A stretch of DNA of 64,000 nucleotides from Symsagittifera roscoffensis (Eukaryota > Xenacoelomorpha > Acoela > Convolutidae), in assembly GCF_963678635.1 (NCBI RefSeq), contig NC_087062.1:70151345-70215344 (forward strand), given 5' to 3'. Shown in pieces: positions 23,813 to 35,270 of the stretch. Position numbers and translations under genes: made by a program. The notes beneath the pieces were generated by a model that had not been told where the DNA came from, searched no databases, and was given only the letters and a program-made list of their open reading frames with translations. Numbering within the stretch: position 1 is the first letter of the stretch; every line of letters begins with the position of its first letter.

Positions 23813-26800
23813 AATTTATTTTTTGAAATCAAAAACTGACACCTGCAAATGTACGGACTGTGTGAATAATTTGGTATAGTCTATGCATAGTTTATGAAAA
23901 CCTTTTTAGGGACTTACTCATTGAAATGCTTATTAATTTTCAAAGAACGTACTTACGGCTGCGAATAAATAATGCCTCTACCCAGAATGCTAATTAAAAT
24001 AAAAGAAGGTCGTTTTTTGAATAAATGTTACAGTATTACAATCAAAAGTATAAAACTATCTAAAAACAGAACGGGCAAATTTTTGAGTACGTCAATTAAC
24101 TTACCACTGAACCACAAAAAAGCTATTGTTTTATTCTACATGTCGACTTCCGCTCCTATCTCTCATGCATTTCAATTTCAATATCTGTACAGGGAATTAA
24201 ATTCATCGCCCCTGTATGAAAGTATGCAGTATGTGTCGAAATTTAAACATCTCGTACCACCAGTATCAAAAACGACTCAAAATAAAATATCTAAATTTGA
24301 TGCCATCAGGTCTATAAAGTTTTTACGATACTGAAATTGATTTTTTAAATGTCAGTCCTAAATTGCTGTTTTCTTTTGCTTAGTTCTCTACCATAGGGAC
24401 GAAAAGGGGTGATTGATGAATGAAGTATTTTTGCAAGTGCGTCTAACAGCTGGGAGCTGAAATATTTATCACTCAAATGCAGCGTCATTGATGGATAGAT
24501 AAACAAACAATCAAACAAAATCAGATCAATGGTGCCCATGAGATATACCAATTTTCTTGCTCTTCAATCTCCATAAAAGTCCCCTTTAATTTTTTCCCGT
24601 TGTTACACAAAATCATTCACGTTCTTTTTTCTGATAAATAAATCAGCGTCAGGTAGATCCAACGGGACGCTGGCTTAAATCAGAGTTATTTCTCATGTGT
24701 CGGTTCATCTGAGTGACATTTAATGAGAGATCAGGAATGGAGAAGAAAATATTCTTCCTCTTATTTAATAAAAACAGTCTCCCTGATTTAATAAATGAGT
24801 TTTAATGACTTTTAGGAAGACTTGCCGGCAAACGAAAATTGATATCCTTCAAACTCAGCTCTTAGCTCATTGTCGAATTTTGTAAATGCCGCAAAGAAGT
24901 TAAAAACTATTCTTTCAAATTAATGTTAATTTTTAAAATTAGAATTTTTTGTTACAAAAAATTAGACGACGAAAAATGTAAGCAAAAATGAGACAAATGT
25001 GAAATTATTAGATAACTTACGATTCCGTTCAGATTTCAAATGAAATGAAACTGTGGTAAAAAAACTGTTTGCAGGGGATTTTTGAATAATTGATGCGATT
25101 CCAAAAGCATATTTACATATAGATTTTAGAGAAGAGAAAGACGCTCGAGTGAAGTGAAAGAAGAAAAGTAGCTGTGCTCAAAATTGTGTTTTCAGCTTAA
25201 TGGTATTTCACGAGTGAAGTCACATCCATTAGACAATCATAAAAAAGGGAAATACAGAAGAGTACATAAAGTAGCCTTCCGCTTAATCATTCAACATTAA
25301 AATCAGCAGTTTGAAAATTTCTTCCCTTAAAAAATTGAACAACCCTCCTCCTATGTACCCCCAAGCATGTCACCTCACCTGGCTTAACACTTCTAACTTC
25401 AATTCCTCCATCTTTCAATACTCCTCCCCCTCCCCCTCCCCCTCCCCTGAGAGACCTGAGACGATATAATAGCTGAACTTATGTGTAATTATGTGTAAGT
25501 TGCAGGAGAATTTAATTGAGAGCTCAATCACTAATTAATCTTGTTTAATTAGTAAATTTTTTCATTATTCTGAAAAGCGGAAAAATTCATGCCAATTTTT
25601 CTTGACACTAACAAACTTTTTGATGTTTTTTTTGGAATCCAAATTTCACCCAATCAATAGGGCTTTAATATGAGAGGCACATAAATTTGGGCGAACAAAC
25701 AAGCTAATCCATAGTTCCTTCACATTACCCCGTGAATATATCGTAACAAAAATCGGGTTAAAAGATAGCGGGGTCCCACGAGAGTTGTTAAAAAATAAGA
25801 GGTGAAAGAAGGCGGGAACAAAACCAGGGGATGATTTAGTGTTTTCACGAGGGGAGCGCGAACTTTGAAAACAATATCAAACGTTTTGTCGACCGTTTTT
25901 TAAATCGACCAAATGCATTTACTGAGCTCTTGAGAAACGCAAAAAAGGAAGAGCAGGCAATCTTTGGAAAATTGAGCCAAAATTCATGCAATTTTGGGTG
26001 TGTGGGAGGCTTAAACCAAAATATTGCGCTTTTCGTCGCGCACTCTCCCTCAAAATTAATTTATAATGACACCACGAAGGTGCTTTGTACGGCTGGTGGG
26101 CCAAATGGGATGCCATCAAGCAGTGCCAAAGTGGCGACCCTGTGGATCGAGTGTCGAATTTCATGGGCACGGGAACAAACCCTGCCCGAGAGGGGCGTTA
26201 ACATCCGCAGACGGATAAAATGACGAGGGTAGTAAAATGTCAAAGAACACGATTTGATATGAATATTTCTCGGACTTTTTTTAACAAGAGCTGAACACAG
26301 AAATAAATTCAATATCTATACCAAATTTGAATGAAAAATCTAACAACTTATCTGACCGCACTCAAGAAAAAGAACAGTCTTTTGAGCACGATTTTTCTTA
26401 TTTGACTTGCAGAAGTTTGAGCTAATTTTAGAATTTCAAAGAAAAACGATAAATCAGCTGAACGTTTCAACTGGAATTTCTCAAATCACCGGAATACGAA
26501 AAAAAAAACGTGAAAAGACATCTGCTCTTTCGATTTGTCACCGTCAATAGATTCTACCTCTTGCTCGGAAGCATGCAGTGATTGCCTTTGGAATAATCAC
26601 ACAGCGTGAACGTCACGGGAAGTCGCAATACATCCCTAATTTCTGCGAAAGGCAGCCTGTGTTTCTTGATTAACAAAATAATGAAGAAAAATTAAACAAA
26701 AAACGGCAATAAAACGCTTATGCTCGATTATTTTCATGTAGGCGATCCTGCTTGCAAGCAAGCGGTATTCGTTGCGTAATTTTATTTCACAAATTGCAGC

Positions 26801-27730
26801 CAAAACCATTCGTTTGCAAAACTCGCGTTGCAATTCGTTAACAATCAATCATACAGATGAAAATAGGAAAAAAACGGTTGATGGACAAGAATCTACCAAT
26901 TTTTGACGGCTCTTGGTTTTTGGAACGGAAGGTCATTGCATTCATTTTATAAATACGCAGACTCGTAACAATCACCAAAACTAAAATCAGCTAGATATAG
27001 TTGAATGTCTGTTGATACGATTGCGGTTATCGATGTGAGTAAATCTACGATAAAACAATCATATGAATGAGTTACATCATATGAATGAATTTGCAAAACT
27101 TTCGTAACTGTTTCATAATTGTGAAATAACTTTTAAATTATTCTTACTTGTTTTCGGCTGGTTGTTACTTCGGCTAGTTTTTATACCACCGTTGACTCTG
27201 ATCGAAATAATCCTTTGATTTTAGCTTAAGCGTCTGAAATTAATATTGCCTGGAATGTCGTGACGAAATTATCTGCAGCGTCAGGTATCATTAAAAATGA
27301 AACCATTAAATCGGGGAGGGTTCTCATGGGTGAAGTCTCATTTGTACCAACGTTCATTTGTACCAAAATCAAAAATCGGTCCCATTTGTACCAAAATTAT
27401 TCAACTCGATTTCTGATTGGTCGAATTGTGTGTGAGCCCACGAATTATTAAATTAATTTTCTACTGTTCAAAAAGAACAAAAACTAAACAGCAGAATAGT
27501 GACCACCGCAGTCGCGCCAACGTGTTGCGAGCTTGCCAACAGAGGATAGGACTCTATACGAAAATTAGAGCCGGTTATCGCCGCAAATGGACCGAATGCT
27601 TGAAAAATTTCAGGGACCGAATGCTTGAAAAATTTCAACCAATCAAAATCGCTAAGCATTCAAGCATGAGGGACGCCACCCATTAAATCCATGTTAGGAT
27701 TGTTAAGCACTAATTCGTCTAGCTTATACT
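23813..27730. other. Long stretch without a supported gene; small repeats only
   Basis: A CCCCCT-type microsatellite lies at 25421-25448. A GC-richer island at about 25930-26223 stays open on both strands but shows no known motif. CATTTGTACCAA recurs three times within 27339-27395, and a 25-bp unit starting GGACCGAATGCTTGAAAAAT is duplicated at 27589 and 27614. Nothing else is recognised. Confidence 0.4.
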
Positions 27731-27940
27731 TTGGACTTTTGTAATGGTGGTATTGAAACCAGTCGAAGTGTAAAACAGCCTAAATATCAACCAGCCGACA
27801 ACATTGATCTTGTTACATCTCAAGCAGTAACAAAAGGACCAGAAAATGCACCACGTGCAATTTCCACACCTCTTGGTTGGACGATTGGTGGTCCAACAGC
27901 CGGCATACACGAAAATAGCACAAAAGAGCGCAAAAGATAA
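27731..27940 (+). pseudogene. BEL/Pao retrotransposon pol fragment
   Basis: The frame contains KGPENAPRAISTPLGWTIGG. A LGWxxxGP block preceded by a GP-rich segment is the signature just after the aspartic-protease-like domain of BEL/Pao polyproteins, before reverse transcriptase. Only about 70 codons are recognisable and no flanking pol domain is present, so it is a scrap rather than a gene. Confidence 0.6.
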
Positions 27941-28079
27941 AGCGAGATTACTGCCTTTTATTACTGCCTAAGATAAGTACAATGCTGCATGATTGTTCCG
28001 ACTTTCCAAGAAAGTGAGAAAACTAGGCACTACTATGATAGAGTGGTCACTCGAAAAAAGAACTAAAAAGATAAGCAAA

Positions 28080-28611
28080 CAAGACTGCACGTATCAGGGC
28101 GAAGCCCTGAATGTTCCGACCGCCATTTAATGTTTATGGAGCAGTAATAGCAAAAAATTAAGTAAGTTGCAACAAAATGAAAATATTTTTTCTCTAAAAT
28201 TTGAATTTTTTTAAATGAAAATCATCCCCCCACACGCCATATTAAGTACAAAAGGATAGATTTCGCTCCTTTTAACAAATCAATTATGTTAAATAAGCAT
28301 CTTGTAACCAATTCGGAACGATTTCTAAGACGGATTAACTCTCCGCTTACGCGTTAATAGCGCGAAATATATCGCTCGTTAATTGTCCCAAATTGGCCAA
28401 AATGGCCATCTTTAAACCCCCGTAACTTTACAAAAAATGATCACAGGTGAAACATCGTTTCAAATTTAAGCTCAGGACAACAATACCTTTCGAATGATGT
28501 AAAAAAATTCCGTCAAAAATGGCTAGTTAAAAAGTCGAAATTTGTCTGAAGAAAAAAAAACCCACCCCGAGCACAAATATTCCGTTACTTTCGTATCGAA
28601 AGTCGGAACAA
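28080..28611 (-). mobile_element. HINE-like element, reverse orientation
   Basis: It starts CAAGACTGCACGTATCAGGG and keeps the GGGCGAAGCCC hairpin and the terminal ATCGAAAGTCGGAACAA. It is flanked by a 15-bp direct repeat with one mismatch: AAAAAGATAAGCAAA at 28065-28079 and AAAAAGATAAACAAA at 28610-28624. Confidence 0.75.
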
Positions 28612-28781
28612 AAAGATAAACAAAAACCGCATGCAAATTGCAATCAATATTTTGAAACATAATTTGCGTAAGAATCATTCACTTCAAAAATCCCGCGAAA
28701 TATGTTGAGCGAGAAATTTTTTAGATTAAAAAATGTAATTATTTTATCGTTTCTATCAAGAAATATGCTCGCTTCAACTTG

Positions 28782-28870
28782 TTGTTCCGACTTTCGATAC
28801 GAAAGTAACGGAATATTTGTTTTACGATTTAGCAACCATTTTTGAGTGAAATTATATGCCATCAAAGCTC
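28782..28870 (+). mobile_element. HINE-like 5' end only
   Basis: TTGTTCCGACTTTCGATACG through AACGGAATATTTGT is conserved, then similarity fades after the AGCAACCATTTTTGAGTGAA block. No 3' end follows. Confidence 0.55.
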
Positions 28871-29133
28871 ATTTTTGACCTTTTTGCAATTTTTTACTCT
28901 ATTTTGGTTATGGTGGAGGTTTTAGGAAATGACAAAACAAATTTGTTTTGAAAATGTACTGCAACAACTTTCTGAATTGCAAAATTATAACTATTCAACG
29001 ATTTGAGAGCTCTAAATGTCTTATTCTCAAGAGATCTGGGCTTTTTCAAGGGACCACTCTATCATAATAGCACTGAAAACTATACGCTTGGAGTATGTTT
29101 GTTGTTTTATTCCAATCAATTATTTATAGAAAG

Positions 29134-29417
29134 GGATCATGTTAACTATTCCCCCCATTGCAATAGGGGGGGGGGATAGTTAACAAGGTTTGGATGAAAT
29201 TTATTGAAATAACGTCAACCAATAATAATGCGAATTGAAATAACGTTAACCAATAGGAATGTGCGACAGAACACATTTCTGAGAAATACAAAACCAATCC
29301 ACCAATCCAGTTTAGCATAAATAAACTTTAACAATTAAACTGCCGAAATGTGTTTTTATAGGGAGGGGGGGGATTCTTCACAAGGTACCAAAGGAGGAGG
29401 AATAGTTAGCATAATCC
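29134..29417. mobile_element. Small MITE with a 7-8 bp target duplication
   Basis: Ends GGATCATGTTAACTATTCCC and the reverse complement GGATTATGCTAACTATTCCT match except at three positions. Direct repeats ATAGAAAG (29126-29133) and ATAGAAAT (29418-29425) flank it. Inside are G and C runs that pair with each other and a duplicated GAAATAACGTYAACCAATA block. Length is 284 bp; no coding. Confidence 0.65.
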
Positions 29418-29752
29418 ATAGAAATTTTGGGCATTGTTTGGTTCCATCCGGTAGTTTTGGTTTGCCATATCGGGTGTGCTGGTCACTAGCCTTATGGCCA
29501 TTGTAATTGATCGTTGAAAACTTGAGTTTCAATGCGCGTAGTGTTTATTCGTTGTGAATTATTTATCCCGTTGTTAAAATTGTTCGAAATAGGGTCTATT
29601 CTCATGATGGAGGAACAGCATGAGGTAAGTTTCAACTTGTAGGAATGGTTAGACATTCCTTTTTGCCAAAAGGTTTTTGAACTAGAGCGAAGACAAAATT
29701 AGCCGAAAAGGAATACTGATGACAGTACAAGTTTGTGACTATCGGATAAATT

Positions 29753-30375
29753 TTTGTTCCAACTTTCGAAGAAATCTACAGAATATTTGTGCTCGGGTTT
29801 TTTCAGCCAAAATCAGCCAGAAAGTGTAGTTGTTCTGAGCTAAAAGTTGAAAAAATTCTCCAAATATCATTCTACCTAAAGTTTAATGGAATGTAAAGAT
29901 TGCTAATTTGGTATAATTAACGCACGATATTTTTTATGCTATAAACGCGTAACGGAGAATCAGCCCGTCTTAAAAATTGTTTCAAATTGAAATGAGGCAT
30001 GCTATTTAAAACTATGCTCTATGCTTATTATTTCGTACTTAACGCGTGAGGTGATGATGTTCAAAAAAAATGAAAACCTCTTAACCGCTTTCCTTTTTAA
30101 AAATTTTTTTTTTGCATTCGCTATAGATCAAAGATCCAACGAAAATTGAAAAATTATTTGACTGCTTCTTTTGCAGTCGGCCAATTTTATTTTTTGATCA
30201 GGATTCATTCGCTCGGTTTGAAACTTTTGCGATTTCATTGAAATTTTGAATACTAATATTTGATTGGCTCACGAAAAAAAAATCCATCATTCGATTCCTC
30301 AATAAAACGGGGCGCCACCAGCAGATGATTGATCAAATTATTTCAGGACTTTGCCCTGATATACGAGCAGTCTTG
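29753..30375 (+). mobile_element. Old, diverged HINE-like copy
   Basis: The 5' TTGTTCCAACTTTCGAAG, the interior TTAACGCACGATATT and AACGCGTAACGGAGAATC, and the 3' CAGGACTTTGCCCTGATATACG then GAGCAGTCTTG are in family order. The 3' hairpin is still visible. Confidence 0.65.
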
Positions 30376-30489
30376 CTTAACAATTGTGCCCAACATAATA
30401 GGGCAATGTACAGAACGTTAAGATTTTTGGCCAATTATATGAACAATGATGTTTCGTATAAAATTAAGAATAAACTGTATGGTTTTCTT

Positions 30490-30982
30490 TCGAGCTGAGT
30501 TTTTTGACTTTTAACTTGAAATTTTCGACAGAAATTTCTATATCTTCGGAGAATTGTTTTGTTGTCTTGAACTCAATCTTCAATATTTTTTTCTACCAGC
30601 CACATTTTTGTAAAGTTATGGGGGTTTAAAGAATACCACTTTAACTTACTTTTGGACAATTTTTTTGGATACTTTCGTATGGGATACTTTGTCCTGTCAC
30701 CTTTTTGCTCAATACATTTTGTGCTTTAACGCGTAAGCAGAGTTTAATCTGTCTTAGAAATCGTTCCAAAATAAATTGAGGCTTCCTGTTTCATCTAATT
30801 AAAATTTTGCGATGTTTTACAACGCGTGTGCGCGTGTGGGAGATAATTTTTGAATATGTCAACAAATGAAAACTTTCAAACATTTTTCTAGGTTTCATTT
30901 ATGATTCTAAAACAAACTCTACTCGATAGACCTTAAAAACAGTCGGAATATTCAGGATTTTTCTCTGACGCGGGCAGTCTTG
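30490..30982 (+). mobile_element. Old, diverged HINE-like copy
   Basis: It lacks a clean 5' end but keeps GTAAAGTTATGGGGGTTTAA, AACGCGTAAGCAGAGTTTAATC and the 3' AGTCGGAATATTCAGG with GGGCAGTCTTG. Confidence 0.6.
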
Positions 30983-31280
30983 ATGGTGCCTGTCGAAAAT
31001 GTGTACGCATAAAACCGAAATTTGACAAGGCCGATAGAACGAAGAACGAATTTAATGTCGACTGTTCAGCGGATAAGCTAGATTAAACAAAGCATTAAAA
31101 CCGTTAATTGAAGCTTAAAAAGTCACCCTTCCTTTTTAGACATCGTATGCTTCAAAATTGACTAAAACTGGCCATATCAAGGGATAACCTATGATGTTCC
31201 GACTGCTCTTTTTGCTTATTTTCAGTAATTTTTGGCTGAAGAACTCTTTGATAAATTTATAAGCTCTGATTTCTTTATTG
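30983..31280. other. Gene-free spacer with a reverse HINE-like 3' scrap
   Basis: ATGATGTTCCGACTGCTCTTT near 31190 resembles the reverse 3' end of the family. Nothing else is recognised. Confidence 0.35.
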
Positions 31281-31440
31281 TTGCTCCGACTTTCGATACG
31301 AAAGTAACGGAATATTTGTGATCGGGGTGGGTTTTTTTCTTCAGACAAATTTCGACTTTTTAACTAGCCATTTTTGACGGAGTTTTTTTTATATCATTCA
31401 AAAGGTATTGTTGTCTTGAGCTTAAATTTGAAAAGATATT

Positions 31441-31602
31441 GTCATATATATATATTATTCCTAGTCTTTAACTATATATTATGTTGTTTGGCGCCATTGG
31501 TTTTGGCCATGTGTTTGGTGCGGCTAACAATTGATTAGTACCTGCCAATCTTAGTTAAGTCTGTGTATGTTTTGAGTTATTGTTGCTAACCGTTTTTTTC
31601 AC
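31441..31602 (+). promoter_or_regulatory. Leader or LTR-like 5' region of element B
   Basis: It begins (T)GTCATATATATATAT and ends TTTTTCACATGGCGCAGC. The TGGCG just at the gag start could be part of a primer-binding site overlapping the start codon. It is AT-rich with TATATATAT and may hold the promoter. No matching 3' copy exists in the window, so LTR status is inference. Confidence 0.35.
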
Positions 31603-32385
31603 ATGGCGCAGCAAGCAGGACAAAGCGCGGGATCAGGAAAAAATCCACTGGGAATTACGGCATTTTGGCCGAGTAAATGCACGGAAGCACCGATGCTGTG
31701 GGAGCATTGGATTACACGTTTTACATGGGGTGTAATAGCAAAACACTCATTCAATCCGACGGCATTCTATTTTGATCGGACGCTAACCGCGGCGCAAATT
31801 ACAGACCTGCCAGAGGAGGTGAATGGGAAAAATCGTTTGGAAGCGGAGCAGACATTAATTTCTAACCTTTACTTGTGCTTGGGGGAACGTGGACAGGACG
31901 AACTACATAACCGAAAACCCCATTTGGACCTGGCGACTACCCGATATCCTCGGGTTTTGGATGAATTTGAGAGTGTTTTCAGGAAGGAAAGAAACGAAAC
32001 GTTCGAAACGTACCAGCTACTATCTCGAAAACAACGTGACGGGGAAACGTTGGAAGAGTTTCACTCCGTATTGAGTGGACTAGCCGCTAGATGCTCATTG
32101 GGAGCACTGGAACGACGCGTGTTGCGTGACGTATTTATAGTTAATATGTCCAATAAGGAGGCTCAAACGGAACTATGTCGTTCAACTAGGACACCAGATG
32201 AGGTCTACCGAATTGCTTTGTCATACGAGCGGGGTGACAAGTACGCCAAATCGTATAAAGTATCCAGTGGGGGACTTACCGCAGCACCAGAGGGGTCATT
32301 ACAAATCAAAGCGGAGCCAATACGCGCAATCAGAGGAGTTTATCGCCGAACATTTCAAAGAGGTGGACGTGGATCAGGCAGATGA
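31603..32385 (+). CDS. Gag polyprotein N-terminal part, gypsy element B
   Basis: The frame starts at an ATG at 31603 and runs 260 codons to a TGA at 32383-32385. It has the helical, Trp- and Arg-rich look of a Ty3/gypsy capsid (WEHWITRF near residue 33; LSRKQRDGETLEEF near residue 143), then a Gly/Arg-rich stretch before the stop. The same frame continues past the TGA into the zinc knuckles and protease, so the TGA splits one Gag-Pol frame. A C-to-T change of a CGA codon in the Arg/Gly run is the likely cause; programmed readthrough is a less likely alternative. The family role is particle assembly around the element RNA. Confidence 0.75.
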   Translation: MAQQAGQSAGSGKNPLGITAFWPSKCTEAPMLWEHWITRFTWGVIAKHSFNPTAFYFDRTLTAAQITDLPEEVNGKNRLEAEQTLISNLYLCLGERGQDELHNRKPHLDLATTRYPRVLDEFESVFRKERNETFETYQLLSRKQRDGETLEEFHSVLSGLAARCSLGALERRVLRDVFIVNMSNKEAQTELCRSTRTPDEVYRIALSYERGDKYAKSYKVSSGGLTAAPEGSLQIKAEPIRAIRGVYRRTFQRGGRGSGR

Positions 32386-34464
32386 GGCACAAGGGGCCGC
32401 GGAGGAGCAGATCGCAAGTGCTATAATTGTGACCAGAGTGGTTTTACCCCGGATCACATTCCAAAGTGTCCAGCAAGAAATGCAACCTGCAACTTTTGCA
32501 AGAAAACCGGGCATTACGAGCGAACTTGTAGAGGACGTCGATCGGCGAATAGGGGTCGTGTGGGCATGATAAATGAGGACGGCACCGATGGCGGGATTGT
32601 ACAAGATTATCCGGAGGAGAGTGCATCCAATTACGGAAGTTCCGTTGGATGGGTAACTGATTCAAAGGCACCGGCACATGGATGGGATTCGGATAGTTCA
32701 ACGGAGTACGTAGTTATGTCAATCCGGCGGAAGGAGGAGGAAGAATTGAGAGTCGCGGGGGCAAAGCTAGCCTTAAAGATCAATGGTAAGGCAACTCAAG
32801 CCTGGATTGATAGTGGCTCGCCAATATCTATCTTTACCATTGGGGAACTGAAACGTACCCTGGCAACAGCTAACGTACATTTGAAACCGCTGGATCCGAA
32901 AGACGACCAGTTTCGCGACTACGGCAACAATCCGTTGAAATTTCTGGGGAAAATGCAAGTCACGCTTCATTCCAACGGATGGACTAGCTCGGTGGATATC
33001 AACGTCATCGGAGGGTGCAGACCGTCTATTATTGGCAGGGATTTAATGCCAGCACTAGGACTGATGTTGGTACAAGCACCACCGACGAAAGGGGTGAACA
33101 GCATACATTCACAGGAAGGAACTCTGGAGACGGACAATGACTTGGATGATTGGCAGAAACATTTCGGTAAGCAATTTCACCATCTTTTTTGCAGGGTAGG
33201 GCGTATCCGTAATTATAAAGTGCAGGCCGAATTCTTCAAGAATTTAACTCCAATTCAACAAAAGGGTAGGCGAGTGCCCATAACATTACAAGAAAAAGTC
33301 GATAAGGAGATTGACAAACTATTGGAACAAGGTCACATTCAAAAATTGGAAGAATGTTCAGATAAATATTTTGTTTCACCTATCTTCATCACTGTGAAAA
33401 AGGATGGTTCGGTAAAACTTGCACTGGAATCCAGAGAATTGAACAAGCAAGTACATAAAAATAAATATCAAATGCCCAATTTTGAAGAACTAATGGACAT
33501 TGTAGGGCAAACGATCAGCGAACGTAAACAGGGGGATGTTTTTTTTACAACGATGGATCTCACGTACGCATACGGACAACTTCCTTTGAATGAAAATACT
33601 AGCAAACATTGTAATTTTTCTTTGGTGGGAGGCCGCTCCACCGGTACATATCGCTTCAAGACAGGATTCTATGGATTGACAACCATGCCGGCGGAATTTC
33701 AACGTGTCATGGATGCTATTCTGGCTGAATTTCCGTGTGCGCATGCTTTCATTGATGATATCTTAGTAATTTCAAAAGGTACCAAAATTGATGTGTTCGA
33801 TGCAGCAAGGGATGTCTGGTTCCCCTATCTCCACCGGAGTTTAGTTGCAGCTGCGGATGGGTGCAAGGAATGCACGGATGCAGGTAAAAGCCTTAAACCA
33901 TTATGCGCTAAAGGTGACATTGGGAAAGTCTATGAACCACGGGAGCCGAATGAATGTCTACAGCTAGATTTTTGGGGCCCGATTAGATATCTAAATGAAT
34001 CGAGTAAATATATTTTGGTAGCGTTTGATCGATTCTCACGCTGGCCCTCTGCAATGATCTGCGGGAATAGTAAAAGCGATAAGGTCCTTAAGTTTATTGA
34101 ACAATACATATCTCAACATGGTGTCCCTAGGAAAATTTTTATGGACCAAGGATCAAGTTTCACATCGAAGGCGGTTAAATCATTTTGTAATTCCGAAGGA
34201 ATAGAAATAATATATTCGCCCGTGAATGACCACCACGCTACCGGATGTGTCAAACGTACCATTGGCAGCCTGAAAATATTTGTTTTAACTTACGCAAAAG
34301 AAAAAGATAGCGGAAATTTGGAATCAATGATAGAACGAGCCTTGAGTGCTCTGAGATTTGCTCCGAATGCTACTCTCAAATATCGCCGTTTGAAGCTCAT
34401 CACGGCAGGGAAGCAAATACGGTCCTTCGAAATCTCACGAAAAAGCCAACAATGCAAAATCTAA
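32386..34464 (+). pseudogene. Gag-Pol of gypsy element B: zinc knuckles, protease, RT and integrase with internal deletion
   Basis: It lies in the same frame as the gag part. CX2C...HX3C and a perfect CX2CX4HX4C knuckle (CNFCKKTGHYERTC) lie at 32415-32540. The protease active site is IDSGSPIS near 32810. RT runs from FKNLTPIQQKGRR through LALESRELNKQ to the catalytic FIDDIL near 33757. At about 33787-33797 the frame jumps, still open, into the integrase zinc-finger end (DVWFPYL, CKEC), so RT thumb, RNase H and the first zinc ligands are missing. The integrase core keeps QLDFWGP and FMDQGSSF, but the position of the catalytic Glu in VERTIG reads VKRTIG (near 34250), a Glu-to-Lys change. The frame shifts near 34378, after which the tail continues in other frames. 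Not functional. Confidence 0.8.
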
Positions 34465-35270
34465 TTTGGGACAGAGTGTTGAAACAAAAATCTGATTATT
34501 TAGATTCTACTGACCCACGAAATCAGAAGATTCCCCAATCTATGGCAACTGATTGGGAGGAACGGTCTGACGTTGAGTATGACGTCGAACACATGAGCCA
34601 CCCTAGACGACTGGCACAAGAGCAACTAGTTTCGGCGGCGGATGGAACATCAATGGTTGGCGTGAAACAAGCCATGGGGGGCAAGTCCAAACAGCCGAGC
34701 AAACGGACGGAGCTCTTGTTCCAACGACTTAAGGACAGTAATAAAAGGTATAGACCCATAAATCAGAAAGTAGTTAGCGAATCTAAGCATACTCTAACCT
34801 TAGCAAATGTCTCTGTACTTAGGAAAAGTGGAGTTGCTGAGAAAGGCCTCAAGCCCAACGCGCCGAAAATTGCGAGCAAAATAACACTACCACCCCCCAG
34901 CTATGAGTGCGTTGAAACGTCGGGCGGAATTGAAACGAGCACCAAACGAGCAGGCGGCGGGGACAAGTACACGGAGTACAGCCGAGATTAGAACGCGAGA
35001 AATATCACCAACTCGGGATTTTGCGGAGGAGGCAGACTCGGATTCGGAGTACGAGCCAATAACGATTTCACGATGCGCAGGGCAAACAACAGTTGAATCC
35101 GATCGGGGCGTGGAATTGAATGCATCAAAGGTGTTTAAAGATGCAGAGGGCGTAGCGGAAAAACCCAACTCATCCGAAGGAAGCGGCGTTCCAACATCCA
35201 AGGGAGTGGACACGGAAGTCCAAACCATGAATACTGAACAAGGGGGAAGTGCCCCGAATTTGAGCAACGA
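34378..35270 (+). pseudogene. Element B integrase C-terminal tail, frame-shifted
   Basis: From 34378 the homologous frame changes, reading PFEAHHGREANTVLRNLTK as in element A. It continues with HTLTLANVSVLRKSGVA near 34790-34835. It then changes frame again near 34903 into a Ser/Asp/Glu-rich region (ADSDSEYEPITIS near 35030-35070) that parallels the acidic stretch in element A. A purine-rich run AAGGGGGAAGTG at about 35239-35250 could be a relic polypurine tract. Confidence 0.6.

Larger units (their letters stand above)
28030..29070. mobile_element. TIR element of ~1.04 kb with nested HINE-like copies
   Basis: Ends 28030-28058 and 29042-29070 are 29-bp inverted repeats with three mismatches (CTACTATGATAGAGTGGTCA... 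against CTATTATGATAGAGTGGTCC...). Most of the inside is a reverse HINE-like copy and a partial forward copy. No transposase is present. No clear target duplication beyond a possible CA. Confidence 0.65.
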
